Shown: positions 36,688-46,121, counted from the stretch's first letter. The stretch is DNA of 64,000 nt from JAWMQL01 sp033283165 (GCA_033283165.1 JAWMQL010000003.1:496001-560000); one strand, 5' to 3'. A program made the numbers and translations. Notes: a model not told the origin generated them from the letters alone.

Positions 36688-37953
36688 GTGAAGCGCACGA
36701 CCGCTATCGTCATCGGGGCTGGCCAGGCGGGCCTGGCAGCGAGCCACTGCCTGGCCCGGCGCGGCATCGACCACGTCATACTGGAGCGGGGTGAGGTCGC
36801 CAACAGCTGGCGTCACGAGCGCTGGGACTCCCTGCGCCTGTTGACACCCAACTGGCAATGCCGCTTGCCCGGCAAGCAGTACGCGGGGCCGGATCCCGAA
36901 GGTTTTATGCCCGTGTCCGGCCTGGTCCGGTTTCTGGATGAATACGCGGCGACCTGCCAGGCCCCGATACACTGCGGGGTTACGGTAAGCGGGGTGAGCG
37001 CGACAACAGACGGCTATCGACTCCAGACCAGTGCCGGCCCCTGGGCCTGCCGCAGCCTGATCATCGCCACCGGCCCCTGCAACAGGGCCCTGGTCCCGGC
37101 CTGCGCCAGCGGTCTGCCGAACACCGTTCACAGCCTGACCGCGCACCAGTACCGCAACCCGGGGCAGTTGCCGGAGGGCGGCGTACTGGTGGTTGGCGCC
37201 GCCGCCAGCGGCATCCAGATCGCCGACGAACTGCAGCGCAGCGGGCGGCAGGTCTACCTGTCCACTGGCGAGCACGTGCGCATGCCGCGCCGCTACCGCG
37301 GCCGGGACATCCTGTGGTGGATGGACCGTATCGGACTGCTGGATGAGACCTGGCGCGACGTTGACGATATCACCAGGGCACGCCGCCTGCCCTCTTCCCA
37401 GCTGATCGGTACAGAGCAGGGCAATACCCTGGACCTGAATGCGCTGACGGGCTCGGGGGTTGAACTGCTGGGGCGCCTGTCCGGTGTCCGGGATGGGGAA
37501 GCCCTGTTCTCGGGCTCGCTGAACAATGTCTGCAAACTGGCGGACCTGAAAGCGGGACGCCTGCTCCGGGCGGTCGATCAATGGCTTGCGGAGTGCGGCG
37601 ATAACGCGCAATACCCGCCGCCCGAGGACCTGCCGCCAACGGTAACCCCGGCCAGGGCGCGGTTGTCCCTGCCGCTGGACACGGGAGAGATCAGGACCGT
37701 GCTCTGGGCCTGCGGTTACCACCCGGATTTCAGCTGGCTGGACCTGCCCGTGCTGGACCGCAAGGGCATGATGATCCACGACGGCGGCGTCACCCCCCTG
37801 CCCGGCCTGTACGTGCTGGGTCTGCCCTTCCTGCGCCGTCGCAAATCGAGTTTCATCTACGGCGCCAGCAACGATGCGGAGGACATCTGCACCCACCTGG
37901 CGGGCTACCTGGCGGGGACGGGCAGTAATCGCGCCGCTGCCAGGTGCGCATAA
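36688..37953 (+). CDS. FAD-dependent oxidoreductase, flavin monooxygenase-like
   Basis: A 421-residue flavoprotein. The N-terminal FAD motif GAGQAG (10-15) is followed by ASHCLARRGIDHVILERGEVANSWRHERWDSLRLLTP split across the flavin region, a feature of FMO/TrkA-type flavoproteins. A second Rossmann motif, VVGAAASGIQIA, binds NAD(P)H. GTG 36688 is the start, since GGAGG lies 5 nt upstream and the protein then begins VKRTTAIVIGAGQAG. The substrate is unknown. It is last of the SARP-DUF4242-OsmC-FMO group. Confidence 0.85.
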   Translation: MKRTTAIVIGAGQAGLAASHCLARRGIDHVILERGEVANSWRHERWDSLRLLTPNWQCRLPGKQYAGPDPEGFMPVSGLVRFLDEYAATCQAPIHCGVTVSGVSATTDGYRLQTSAGPWACRSLIIATGPCNRALVPACASGLPNTVHSLTAHQYRNPGQLPEGGVLVVGAAASGIQIADELQRSGRQVYLSTGEHVRMPRRYRGRDILWWMDRIGLLDETWRDVDDITRARRLPSSQLIGTEQGNTLDLNALTGSGVELLGRLSGVRDGEALFSGSLNNVCKLADLKAGRLLRAVDQWLAECGDNAQYPPPEDLPPTVTPARARLSLPLDTGEIRTVLWACGYHPDFSWLDLPVLDRKGMMIHDGGVTPLPGLYVLGLPFLRRRKSSFIYGASNDAEDICTHLAGYLAGTGSNRAAARCA

Positions 37954-37976
37954 AAAAGGGCGGAATAAATCCGCCC
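37952..37976 (-). terminator. Rho-independent terminator of aceA
   Basis: On the minus strand GGGCGGA/TCCGCCC form a 7-bp stem (37970-37976 with 37958-37964) around a 5-base loop, followed by six T residues (37952-37957). It lies 40 nt beyond the aceA stop. On the plus strand it begins just after the flavoprotein stop, but without a T-run. Confidence 0.8.
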
Positions 37977-38016
37977 TTGAGATGCGGGAGGCAGCGACCG
38001 CCCCCGGTAAAGTCGA

Positions 38017-39612
38017 TCAGCCGAACTGGTTCATGGTGTTGTCTGCACCGCCGGCCTTCAGCGCCGCGTCACCGGCGAAGTACTCCTTGTGATCGTCACC
38101 CATATCGGAACCGGCCATGTTCTGGTGCTTGACGCAGGCGATACCCTGGCGGATTTCCTTGCGCTGCACGCCGGCCACATAGCCCAGCATACCCTGTTCG
38201 CCGAAGTACTCCCGGGCCAGGTTGTCTGTAGACAGGGCCGCGGTGTGGTAAGTCGGCAGGGTGATCAGGTGGTGGAAGATACCGGCTTCCCGTGAGGCGT
38301 CCGCCTGGAAGGTGCGAATGCGCTCGTCCGCTTCCGCCGCCAGCTCCGAGTCGTCATACTCGACACTCATCAGCTGGTCGCGGTCATAGGCAGAGACATC
38401 CTTGCCCTCTTCGCTCCAGGCGTCGAAGACCTGCTGGCGGAAGTTCAGGGTCCAGTTAAAGGACGGGCTGTTGTTGTACACCAGCTTGGCATTCGGAACC
38501 ACCTCGCGGATGCGGTTGACCATGGCGCCGATCTGGCCGACGTGGGGCTTTTCGGTCTCGATCCACAGCAGGTCCGCACCGTTCTGCAGCGACGTGATGC
38601 AGTCCAGTACCACCCGGTCCTCGCCGGAGCCCTGCTTGAAGCAGAACAGGCCGGACGGGAGGCGCTTGACCTTGAGCAACTTGCCTTCGGATTTCACGAC
38701 CACGTCGCCATTGTCGATGTCGGCGGCGCTGTCGATATAGTCGCCATCCAGGAAGTTGTTGTACTTGTCGCCGATGTCGTCGATCTCCTTGGTCACGGCG
38801 ATCTGCTTGGTCAGGCCGGCGCCCAGGGAGTCGGTCCGGGCGACGATGATGCCGTCGTCGACACCCAGTTCCAGGAAGGCGTAGCGGACGGCGCGGATCT
38901 TCGCCAGGAAGTCATCGTGCGGCACGGTGACCTTGCCGTCCTGGTGGCCGCACTGCTTCTCGTCAGAGACCTGGTTCTCGATCTGGATGGCACAGGCACC
39001 CGCCTCGATCATCTTCTTGGCCAGCAGGTAGGTGGCCTCCGCGTTACCAAAGCCGGCGTCGATGTCGGCAATGATCGGCACCACGTGGGTCTGGAAGTTG
39101 TCGATCTGGTTCTGGATGTCCTTGGCCTTGACCTCATCGCCGGCCTGACGGGCGTCATCCAGGGCACGGAACAGGCCACCCAGCTCACGCGCGTCCGCCT
39201 GGCGCAGGAAGGTGTACAGCTCCTCGATCAGTCCGGGCACCGAGGTCTTCTCGTGCATGGACTGGTCCGGCAGCGGGCCGAACTCGGAGCGCAGGGCGGC
39301 TATCATCCAGCCGGACAGGTAGAGGTAGCGCTTGTTGGTGTCACCGAAGTGCTTCTTGATGGCGATCAGCTTCTGCTGGCCGATGAAGCCGTGCCAGCAA
39401 CCCAGGGACTGGGTGTACTGGGAGGAGTCCGCGTCGTACTCGGCCATGTCCTTGCGCATGAGGGCAGCGGTATAACGGGCGATGTCCAGGCCGGTTCTGA
39501 AGCGGTTCTGCAGGCGCATGCGAGCGGCGTATTCCGGGCTGATATCGTTCCAGGGGCTGCCATTCTGCTCGCGCAGGCTGGCGATGTTGGCGATCTCTTG
39601 TGAGTAGGTCAT
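38017..39612 (-). CDS. aceA: Isocitrate lyase
   Basis: Glyoxylate-shunt enzyme splitting isocitrate into succinate and glyoxylate, needed for growth on acetate and fatty acids. Its 531 residues match the long Pseudomonas-type isocitrate lyase. The catalytic loop is EKQCGHQDGK with C221 (classical form KKCGH). Other landmarks are SGWMIAALRSEFGPLPDQS and the C-terminal MNQFG. Malate synthase is not in the window. The 212-nt upstream region holds an AT-rich stretch with TATAAA on the minus strand and a GC-rich stem-loop in the leader (39646-39660). Confidence 0.96.
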   Translation of the reverse strand: MTYSQEIANIASLREQNGSPWNDISPEYAARMRLQNRFRTGLDIARYTAALMRKDMAEYDADSSQYTQSLGCWHGFIGQQKLIAIKKHFGDTNKRYLYLSGWMIAALRSEFGPLPDQSMHEKTSVPGLIEELYTFLRQADARELGGLFRALDDARQAGDEVKAKDIQNQIDNFQTHVVPIIADIDAGFGNAEATYLLAKKMIEAGACAIQIENQVSDEKQCGHQDGKVTVPHDDFLAKIRAVRYAFLELGVDDGIIVARTDSLGAGLTKQIAVTKEIDDIGDKYNNFLDGDYIDSAADIDNGDVVVKSEGKLLKVKRLPSGLFCFKQGSGEDRVVLDCITSLQNGADLLWIETEKPHVGQIGAMVNRIREVVPNAKLVYNNSPSFNWTLNFRQQVFDAWSEEGKDVSAYDRDQLMSVEYDDSELAAEADERIRTFQADASREAGIFHHLITLPTYHTAALSTDNLAREYFGEQGMLGYVAGVQRKEIRQGIACVKHQNMAGSDMGDDHKEYFAGDAALKAGGADNTMNQFG

Positions 39613-39824
39613 TGCGGCACCTCGAATACTCGGTTGTGAAAGGGTGGGGGCCAGGCCCCCTGAGAGACAGGCGCATCATAGTCTCACCGGCTTTATAGAT
39701 GAAATAAATGGTTTATATTTCTGCTATTCGCCAACCAAATAGTGGTGGCGCCCGCTTGCCCCCACCGCCCTGATCCATAGACTGGGGCTATCTTCTATCA
39801 CGGGCGGTACCTCACGGGCAGCAC

Positions 39825-40883
39825 ATGGCCGAAACCATTCCCATCCGCTTCGCCCAGTCGCTGCTGCGCCTGGCACCCATGCCGCGGGAACAACTGGCCC
39901 AGGAACTGGCCGAACTGGACCTGCCCCGGGTGTTGCTGCAGGGCAATGCCAACCCGGACCTGAACCTGTCGGTGGAAGACTACGGGCGCCTGTTCATTCA
40001 CCTGGTCAGGCGCCTGCAGCCCCTGCTGCCGGAGGAAGCCGGCAACCCCGAAAGCGCACTCCTGTTCAGCGCCTACCAGATGATGTTCACCGCCATGCTG
40101 CACGCCCCGGACCTGCGCCGGGCCATGGAGCGGGCCTCGGTCTGCTTCCAGCGCATGCAGGTGGACGGCGAGAGCTTCTACCTGGAGCCGGAAGGCGACT
40201 GGATCCGCTGCCGCTTTGACTTCTCCGACAGCAGCAGCCGGGAACTGGAATCGCTGGAAAACTTCAGCATGGATCGACTGAACTGGCTCCCGGGTGAGAC
40301 CGGCCGGTTGCTCTCCATGGCCATGTGGCACCGGGTCTGCAGCTGGTTCATCGGCAACTATATCGACCTGCAACGTGTGCAGATGCGCCAGCCCGGCAAG
40401 CCGGGACAGGACTATCGGTCCGTCTTCGCGGTGCCGGTGGAGTTCGAGGCTCCCGTCGACGCCTGGGTTTTTCACCGGCGCTACCTGGAATTCCCCATCG
40501 TCCAGAGTGAAGCCTCGCTGCGCACCATGCTGGAGACTTACCCGGCGGAGCTGTTCCGCCTGGATCCCGCGGACAACAGCGTCAGCAACCGGGTACGGCA
40601 ACTCATCGGTGCTGATTTCCAGCGCGAACTGCCGGGCCTGCCCGAGGTGGCGGAGCGCCTGCATATGACCACGCCCACCCTGCACCGCCGCCTGCGTGAA
40701 GAGGGACAGTCGTTTCAGCGACTGAAAGACGAATGCCGACGGGACGCGGCCATCAACTACCTCCGCGCCGGCTCCTGCACCAACAGCCAGGTGGCTGAAT
40801 TACTGGGATTTTCCGACAGCAGCACCTTCCAGCGGGCCTTCAAGAAGTGGACCGGAAAAACCCCGCAGGAATTTCGCCCCTGA
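39825..40883 (+). CDS. AraC family transcriptional regulator
   Basis: A 352-residue regulator with an N-terminal Arabinose_bd-like effector domain (about 20-205) and a C-terminal AraC double helix-turn-helix (about 250-352; LPEVAERLHMTTPTLHRRLREEGQSF and SNSQVAELLGFSDSSTFQRAFKKWTG with small differences). It resembles the OruR/ArgR-like group. It is divergent from aceA and 107 nt upstream of the fatty acyl-CoA reductase in the same direction. Either could be its target. Confidence 0.88.
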   Translation: MAETIPIRFAQSLLRLAPMPREQLAQELAELDLPRVLLQGNANPDLNLSVEDYGRLFIHLVRRLQPLLPEEAGNPESALLFSAYQMMFTAMLHAPDLRRAMERASVCFQRMQVDGESFYLEPEGDWIRCRFDFSDSSSRELESLENFSMDRLNWLPGETGRLLSMAMWHRVCSWFIGNYIDLQRVQMRQPGKPGQDYRSVFAVPVEFEAPVDAWVFHRRYLEFPIVQSEASLRTMLETYPAELFRLDPADNSVSNRVRQLIGADFQRELPGLPEVAERLHMTTPTLHRRLREEGQSFQRLKDECRRDAAINYLRAGSCTNSQVAELLGFSDSSTFQRAFKKWTGKTPQEFRP

Positions 40884-40926
40884 GCCCCTGACAATTCCTG
40901 CACCCCCCTTTTGAAAAATGGCGCAA

Positions 40927-40954
40927 TTGTCGAATTCCTCTGCACTTCTACAAT
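40927..40954 (+). promoter_or_regulatory. Candidate sigma-70 promoter of the fatty acyl-CoA reductase
   Basis: TTGTCG (40927-40932) and TACAAT (40949-40954) are spaced by 16 bases in the 107-nt gap after araC. The -10 is good (5 of 6) and the -35 matches 3-4 of 6, so an activator may help. GAGGG before the ATG at 40991 serves as ribosome-binding site. Confidence 0.4.
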
Positions 40955-40990
40955 GAAGACAGTTCATTCGTTATCCCAGAGGGTAAGATC

Positions 40991-42976
40991 ATGGCTTCAT
41001 TCGTTACCGGCGGTACGGGCTTCATCGGCCGCAACTTCATCACCCGGCTGCTGCAGCGCGAGGGGGACATCTATGTCCTGACCCGGGCGGGGTCAATGCA
41101 GAAGTTCGAACAGTTGCAGGAGCAGATGGGCGACGCCGGCGAGCGCCTGGTGCCAGTGGTCGGCGACCTGACCCAACCCCTGCTGGGCGTCGAGCCCGCG
41201 GTGCGGGACGAGTTGCGCGGCAAGATCCAGCGCGTGTTTCACTTCGCAGCAATCTACGATATCGGCGCCTCGGCCGAGGAACAACAGGGCCCGAACATCG
41301 ACGGCACCCGCAACGCGGTGCGCCTGGCCGAGGACCTGGAGGCCGGTTGCTTTCACCACGTCAGCTCCATTGCCGCAGGCGGGCTCTACCACGGCACCTT
41401 CCGCGAGGACATGTTCGAAGAAGCGGAAAACTACGAACACCCCTACTTTGCCACCAAGCACGAATCCGAGGGTATTGTGCGCCGGGAGTGTTCCATTCCC
41501 TGGCGCGTCTACCGGCCCGCCATGGTGGTCGGACATTCGAAGACCGGCGAGATAGACAAGATCGACGGCGCCTATTACTTCTTCAAGAGCCTGCAGAAAC
41601 TGCGCCGGGCCCTGCCCCAGTGGATGCCGCTGATCGGCATCGAGGGCGGCAAGTTCAACGTGGTGCCGGTGGACTACGTGGTGGACGCCATGGATCACAT
41701 CGCTCACCAGGATGGTTACGACGGACAGTGCTTCCACCTCACCGATCCGGACCACTACTCCATGGGCGAGTTGATCAATATCTTCGCCGAGGCGGGGCAC
41801 GCACCGCGCTTCAGCATGCGCCTCGATACCCGCATGTTCGGCTTCATCCCGAAGTTCGTGCGCGACACCCTGGCCGGCCTGCCACCCATCAAGCGTGTGC
41901 TGTCCACCATGCTGGCCGATATGGGCTTGCCGGACTCGGTGATGATGTTCATGAACTACCCGACCCGCTATGACAACCGCGACACCGAGCGGGCCCTGAA
42001 GGGCAGCGGCATCGAGGTGCCGAAGCTGCGCGACTACGCCCCGGTACTGTGGGACTACTGGGAGCGCAACCTCGACCCCGACCTGTTTATCGACCACTCG
42101 CTGGAGGGCAACGTCGGCGGCAAGGTGGTGCTGATCACCGGCGCCTCTTCCGGCATCGGCAAGACCTCCGCCCTGCGCCTGGCGGAAGCGGGCGCCCACG
42201 TGTTGCTGGTAGCGCGCAGCGCCGAGAAGCTGGAGGAGACGGCCCGGGAAATCGCAGAACTGGGCGGCATGGCCACGATTTACCAGGCTGACGTGTCCGA
42301 CCTGGAGGACTGTGACCGGCTGGTGGCCAAGGTACTGGAGAAGCACGGCTTTGTGGACATCCTGATCAACAACGCCGGTCGCTCCATCCGGCGCTCACTG
42401 GAGCTGTCCTACGATCGCTTCCACGATTTCCAGCGCACCATGCAGATCAATTATTTCGGCGCGGTGCGACTCACCATGGGCCTGTTACCCTCGATGAGCG
42501 CGCGCCAGCAGGGCCACGTGATCAACATGTCCTCCATCAGCGCCCTGACGCCCAGCCCGCGTTTTTCCGCCTACGTGGCATCCAAGTCTGCCCTGGACGC
42601 CTGGACCCGGGCGGCGGCGGTGGAATACTCTGATCGCCAGGTACGGTTCACCACCATCAATATGCCGCTGGTGCGCACCCCCATGATCGAGGCCACCACC
42701 GTGTATGACTCCATGCCGGTGCTGACCCCCGATGAGGCGGCGGACATGGTGGTTGACGCGGTGATCAATAAGCCCAAGCGCATCGCGACCAACATGGGTA
42801 TCTTCCTGCAGGTGATGACCGCCGTCGCACCGCGCTTTTCCGAGGTCGTCATGAACATCACCTTCCGGATGTTCGGCGATTCCGCCGCGGCCCGTGGCGA
42901 CAAGCGGCCGGAGAAGGTCGAGGTGTCCAACGAGCAGGTGGCGCTGGCGGCCCTGATGAAGGGTGTTCATTTCTGA
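40991..42976 (+). CDS. Alcohol-forming fatty acyl-CoA reductase (two-domain SDR)
   Basis: Length (661 residues) and text match the Marinobacter-type fatty acyl-CoA reductase that makes fatty alcohols for wax esters. The N-terminal NAD_binding_4 domain has TGGTGFIG (7-14), FHFAAIYDIGA, HHVSSIAAGG and YFATKHESE. The C-terminal SDR has TGASSGIG (383-390), NNAGRSIRRSLELS and YVASKSAL. Such enzymes reduce long acyl-CoA through the aldehyde to the alcohol with NADPH. A wax ester synthase was not found in the window. The AraC gene upstream may control it. Confidence 0.9.
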   Translation: MASFVTGGTGFIGRNFITRLLQREGDIYVLTRAGSMQKFEQLQEQMGDAGERLVPVVGDLTQPLLGVEPAVRDELRGKIQRVFHFAAIYDIGASAEEQQGPNIDGTRNAVRLAEDLEAGCFHHVSSIAAGGLYHGTFREDMFEEAENYEHPYFATKHESEGIVRRECSIPWRVYRPAMVVGHSKTGEIDKIDGAYYFFKSLQKLRRALPQWMPLIGIEGGKFNVVPVDYVVDAMDHIAHQDGYDGQCFHLTDPDHYSMGELINIFAEAGHAPRFSMRLDTRMFGFIPKFVRDTLAGLPPIKRVLSTMLADMGLPDSVMMFMNYPTRYDNRDTERALKGSGIEVPKLRDYAPVLWDYWERNLDPDLFIDHSLEGNVGGKVVLITGASSGIGKTSALRLAEAGAHVLLVARSAEKLEETAREIAELGGMATIYQADVSDLEDCDRLVAKVLEKHGFVDILINNAGRSIRRSLELSYDRFHDFQRTMQINYFGAVRLTMGLLPSMSARQQGHVINMSSISALTPSPRFSAYVASKSALDAWTRAAAVEYSDRQVRFTTINMPLVRTPMIEATTVYDSMPVLTPDEAADMVVDAVINKPKRIATNMGIFLQVMTAVAPRFSEVVMNITFRMFGDSAAARGDKRPEKVEVSNEQVALAALMKGVHF

Positions 42977-43010
42977 TCGGGCGGCCTGCCGGCCGGACCG
43001 GCGGACCGGC

Positions 43011-44072
43011 TCAGATTTCGAACCGGTTGCGCCGCAGCCAGACCGCCGCCCACAGGGCGGCGGCCGCGAACAGCAGGCCGAAGGCCAGCCCCGCGTAGTC
43101 CTGGCCCAGCCAGTTCGGGGCTCCCGTGTAGAAGGCGACCACAGTGCCGGTTTCCTCATTCGCATGCGGCAGGTGGCGGCCCACCGCGTCACCCACTAGC
43201 GCGGTACCCAGGAACAGGCGCTCGATCACCACCAGTGCCAGCACCGGCGCAATGGCCAGTAACAGCGGCGAGCGGCGCGCCCCGGCGGAGGCCAGCATCA
43301 GCCAGGCATAGAGGGGCGCCAGCCACAGCAGGGTCAGTACCCAGCCGCTGACCTGGTTGAACACCAGGGCGGCGACATCCAGATTGCCCAGCACCAGCTC
43401 CACCGGGTCGCGGTCCATGCGGTACAACACCAGCATGGCCAGGCCCGAGTTGACCAGCTGCATCAGCAGGGAGACGCCGATGTAGATCGCCGGGGCCACC
43501 AGGGTGGCGACGCCCAGCTTGGCCAGCACTTCCTCCCACTCGGATACCGGCATCGATTTCCAGAACAGGATGCTGCGGTCCTTGCGGTCGCTGTACAGGC
43601 TGCCCAGCAGGTAATAGAACGTCACCAGGAACAGGACCAGCAGCATCATGTTGTGCAGCCCGTGCAGGACCGGGTTGAGCACCCCGGGCTGCCGGGCCGC
43701 GCGGTCGTCGTCCCCGGCCTGCGCCTGCCCGTCGCCATCCGCCGGGGGACGGAAGGTCCAGTCCCGCGAGAATTCCCAGTCACTTTCAGCCAGGGGCTGC
43801 TCCAGCGACTCCACGCGAAAGTCCTGGCCATCCTGCTGGTCGTCATCGATGAGAATACGGATGCTGAGACCCGGACCGTCATCGTTTCCGCTCAGGGCGT
43901 CCAGCACGGTATCGCCGACCACCGTGAGGCGGTTGGCAAACAGTACGCTGAACAGCATCAGGGCGGTGAGAACGCCCGCGATGACCAGCGGCGTCCACAG
44001 CAGGGGATTGCGGTACTCCTGCATCTCCCGCCGCATCAGGGTGGCGATACGGGCTCCACGGCTGTTATTCAT
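43011..44072 (-). CDS. ABC transporter permease (ABC-2-like)
   Basis: A 353-residue membrane protein. There is a first membrane segment (LLWTPLVIAGVLTALMLFSVL), a large extracytoplasmic loop of about 100 residues rich in acidic amino acids (about 48-145), and then five more segments. ATG 44072 overlaps the ATP-binding gene by 8 nt. The segment YYLLGSLYSDRKDRSILFWKSMPVS is the usual ABC-2 permease start of the second half. It pairs with the upstream ATPase under GntR control, as in YtrA/YtrB systems. The substrate is not known. Confidence 0.84.
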   Translation of the reverse strand: MNNSRGARIATLMRREMQEYRNPLLWTPLVIAGVLTALMLFSVLFANRLTVVGDTVLDALSGNDDGPGLSIRILIDDDQQDGQDFRVESLEQPLAESDWEFSRDWTFRPPADGDGQAQAGDDDRAARQPGVLNPVLHGLHNMMLLVLFLVTFYYLLGSLYSDRKDRSILFWKSMPVSEWEEVLAKLGVATLVAPAIYIGVSLLMQLVNSGLAMLVLYRMDRDPVELVLGNLDVAALVFNQVSGWVLTLLWLAPLYAWLMLASAGARRSPLLLAIAPVLALVVIERLFLGTALVGDAVGRHLPHANEETGTVVAFYTGAPNWLGQDYAGLAFGLLFAAAALWAAVWLRRNRFEI

Positions 44073-44931
44073 GCGCGCCCTCCCCAGCGATTTTCGCCAC
44101 AAACAGGTCCGATACCGACGGCGTGTGCAGGTCGCCCAGTGGCTGCAGCAGGTCACGCTGGACTCCCTCGTAGATCAGGGCCTTGCCACCGAGGATATTG
44201 CGGCTGCCAACGTGTGGAATCTGCAGCGCCTTTTGCACGGCCTCGCCGACCACGTGGAGTTCGACGAATTCCTGTTCCAGCGCCGCCATGGGTTTATGCA
44301 GCACCACCCGCCCACGGTTGAGGAATACCAGGTCGGTAAGGATATTCTGCACCTCCTCCACCTGATGGGTGGAGATAATGATAGTCCGCTCGCCATCGAA
44401 GTAATCATTCAGCAGTTGCTCGAAGAAGCGCTTGCGGAACAGGATGTCCAGCCCCAGGGTGGGCTCGTCCAGGATCAGCAGCCGGGCGTCTATGGCCATC
44501 ACCAGGGCCAGGTGCAGTTGCACGGTCATCCCCTTTGACAGCTGCCGCACCCGGCGGTCGCTGGTAACCTCGGTGGTGGCCAGGAAAGCCTCGGCCTGGG
44601 CGCGATCGAACCGCGGGTGAATACCCTCGACATAGTCAAGCAACTGCCGCACCGTCATCCACCCGGGAAGCACCGCGGTATCGGCAATGAAGCAGACCTG
44701 CTGCATCAATTCGGTACGCTGGCGCCGCGGGTCGCATCCCAGCACGCTCAGTTCTCCCCTGCAACTGGTCAGGCCCAACAGGGCGCGCAGCAGGGTCGTC
44801 TTGCCGGCGCCGTTTGGCCCGATAAGCCCGAGCACGGAGCCCGCACCCACGTCCAGGTCGAGCTGGTCCACTGCCCGGATATCGCCGAAAGTGCGACTCA
44901 ACCCGCGCGCCTGAATTACCCTGTCAGTCAC
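44065..44931 (-). CDS. ABC transporter ATP-binding protein
   Basis: A 288-residue ABC ATPase. The Walker A motif is GPNGAGKTT, the signature region is RQLSKGMTVQLHLALVMA (where a canonical LSGGQ is replaced by LSKGM, common in this YtrB-like group), and Walker B is LLILDEPTLGLD. The C-terminal part (about 220-288) is a longer tail than usual. It lies between the GntR regulator (ATGA overlap) and the permease (8-nt overlap), so all three are coupled. Confidence 0.9.
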   Translation of the reverse strand: MTDRVIQARGLSRTFGDIRAVDQLDLDVGAGSVLGLIGPNGAGKTTLLRALLGLTSCRGELSVLGCDPRRQRTELMQQVCFIADTAVLPGWMTVRQLLDYVEGIHPRFDRAQAEAFLATTEVTSDRRVRQLSKGMTVQLHLALVMAIDARLLILDEPTLGLDILFRKRFFEQLLNDYFDGERTIIISTHQVEEVQNILTDLVFLNRGRVVLHKPMAALEQEFVELHVVGEAVQKALQIPHVGSRNILGGKALIYEGVQRDLLQPLGDLHTPSVSDLFVAKIAGEGAHE

Positions 44932-45299
44932 CGTTCCTCCCCGCCTGCCCGCAACTGCGCAATTACCCGCTCCATATCCAGTCCCAGTACCCGTACCCGC
45001 TCGACAAAGGCCGGCACTTCCTCGGCCAGGAAACGCTGCTGTTCATCGCCGGTCAGGGCCTGGCGCGCACCCGCGGTCACGAACATGCCCAGGCCGCGGC
45101 GCTTCTCCAGCAAACCCGCGTCCACCAGCTCCTGGTAGGCCTTGCCCACCGTGAGATGGTTGATCTGGTAGTCCGCTGACACCTGCCGCACCGATGGCAC
45201 GGCCTCCCCCTCGGCAAAACTGCCGTCAAGTATCCGATCCACGACAATATCCCGCAGTTGCTTGTAAATAGGCTGGCTGTCGTTCCACTCGTGACTCAC
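44928..45299 (-). CDS. GntR family regulator, YtrA subfamily
   Basis: A 123-residue repressor-type protein with an N-terminal winged helix (PIYKQLRDIVVDRILDG, VPSVRQVSADYQINHLTVGKAYQELVDAGLLEK) and only a short helical C-terminal dimerisation tail, which defines the YtrA subfamily. YtrA regulators are normally cotranscribed with the ABC transporter they repress, and here they overlap by ATGA. A perfect palindrome upstream of the operon (46353-46374) is the likely operator. Confidence 0.9.
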   Translation of the reverse strand: MSHEWNDSQPIYKQLRDIVVDRILDGSFAEGEAVPSVRQVSADYQINHLTVGKAYQELVDAGLLEKRRGLGMFVTAGARQALTGDEQQRFLAEEVPAFVERVRVLGLDMERVIAQLRAGGEER

Positions 45300-45308
45300 G
45301 GGAACCGC

Positions 45309-46121
45309 TCAATCCCCACGCTTGATTGTGCCCGAACCGAGCACGTTCTGGCTGAGTGTGGGTTCACCGCGATACTGCAGGTCACCGCTGCCGATGATGG
45401 TCACCTGCAGGGCCTCGCTTTCCCCCACCCGGGCGTCGCCACCACCGACGATATCAACCTGCGCCGAACGGGCCCGCATTGGACTGAAATCGACGTTACC
45501 GGAACCCACCACTTCCACCTGCAGCCGCTCGGCAGCGCTGTCCTCCAGCAGGGTAATATCGCCGGAACCGGCTACCGACACCTCCACCCCGGCGGCCCGC
45601 AGGCTGCCCAGGTGAATATCGCCGGAGCCGGCCACCGACAGGGACAGGGTGTCGGCCCGGACGGATACCCCCTGGATATCCCCGCTGCCGCGCACCTGCA
45701 GGGCCAGTTGCCCGCCCGCCAGGTCGAAAGCCCGGATGTCGCCCGACCCTTCCACGGTGACGGCCAGTTCGCGCTGCTCCAGCGGGCGCAGGTAGACGTC
45801 ACCGGACCCCTGCACCGCCAGCGCTTTCAGCGTAACCACCGCCAGTTTGAACTTCAAATCGCCAGAACCGCCAAGACGGCCGTCCAGGCTGCGCCCGAGC
45901 ACCAGGGTCGAACCGGTGACATAAAAGGGTTGCCGATTCAGGTCTTCGTCGCTGCCACGCAGCAACAGCTCGGCCACCTCACCCTGGGATATCTCCACCT
46001 CGACCGAGCCGGCCACGACCACCTGGTCGAACAACAGGCCCTTGACCCGGCGCGTATCCGACCAGGCGGGCCCCGTCACCAGCATCAGCAGGACCGGCAG
46101 GATAAGCGCGCAAGCCTTCAT
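45309..46121 (-). CDS. GIN-domain (DUF2807) exported protein
   Basis: A 270-residue exported protein with a signal peptide (MKACALILPVLLMLVTGPAWS) and a body made of repeated segments ending in GSGDI/GSGDV (about eight copies spaced near 18-20 residues), characteristic of the DUF2807 beta-helix. It is probably periplasmic or surface-exposed. ATG 46121 gives the signal peptide start and overlaps the upstream small gene by ATGA. Its place in a GntR-ABC operon suggests an envelope-stress role, which is inference. Confidence 0.82.
   Translation of the reverse strand: MKACALILPVLLMLVTGPAWSDTRRVKGLLFDQVVVAGSVEVEISQGEVAELLLRGSDEDLNRQPFYVTGSTLVLGRSLDGRLGGSGDLKFKLAVVTLKALAVQGSGDVYLRPLEQRELAVTVEGSGDIRAFDLAGGQLALQVRGSGDIQGVSVRADTLSLSVAGSGDIHLGSLRAAGVEVSVAGSGDITLLEDSAAERLQVEVVGSGNVDFSPMRARSAQVDIVGGGDARVGESEALQVTIIGSGDLQYRGEPTLSQNVLGSGTIKRGD

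Noticed and set aside
39778..39791. TAGACTGGGGCTA near the aceA/araC divergent promoters as another CrbR-type site
   Set aside because: It matches only the GACT start of GACTTTGGTC and lacks the GGTC half.
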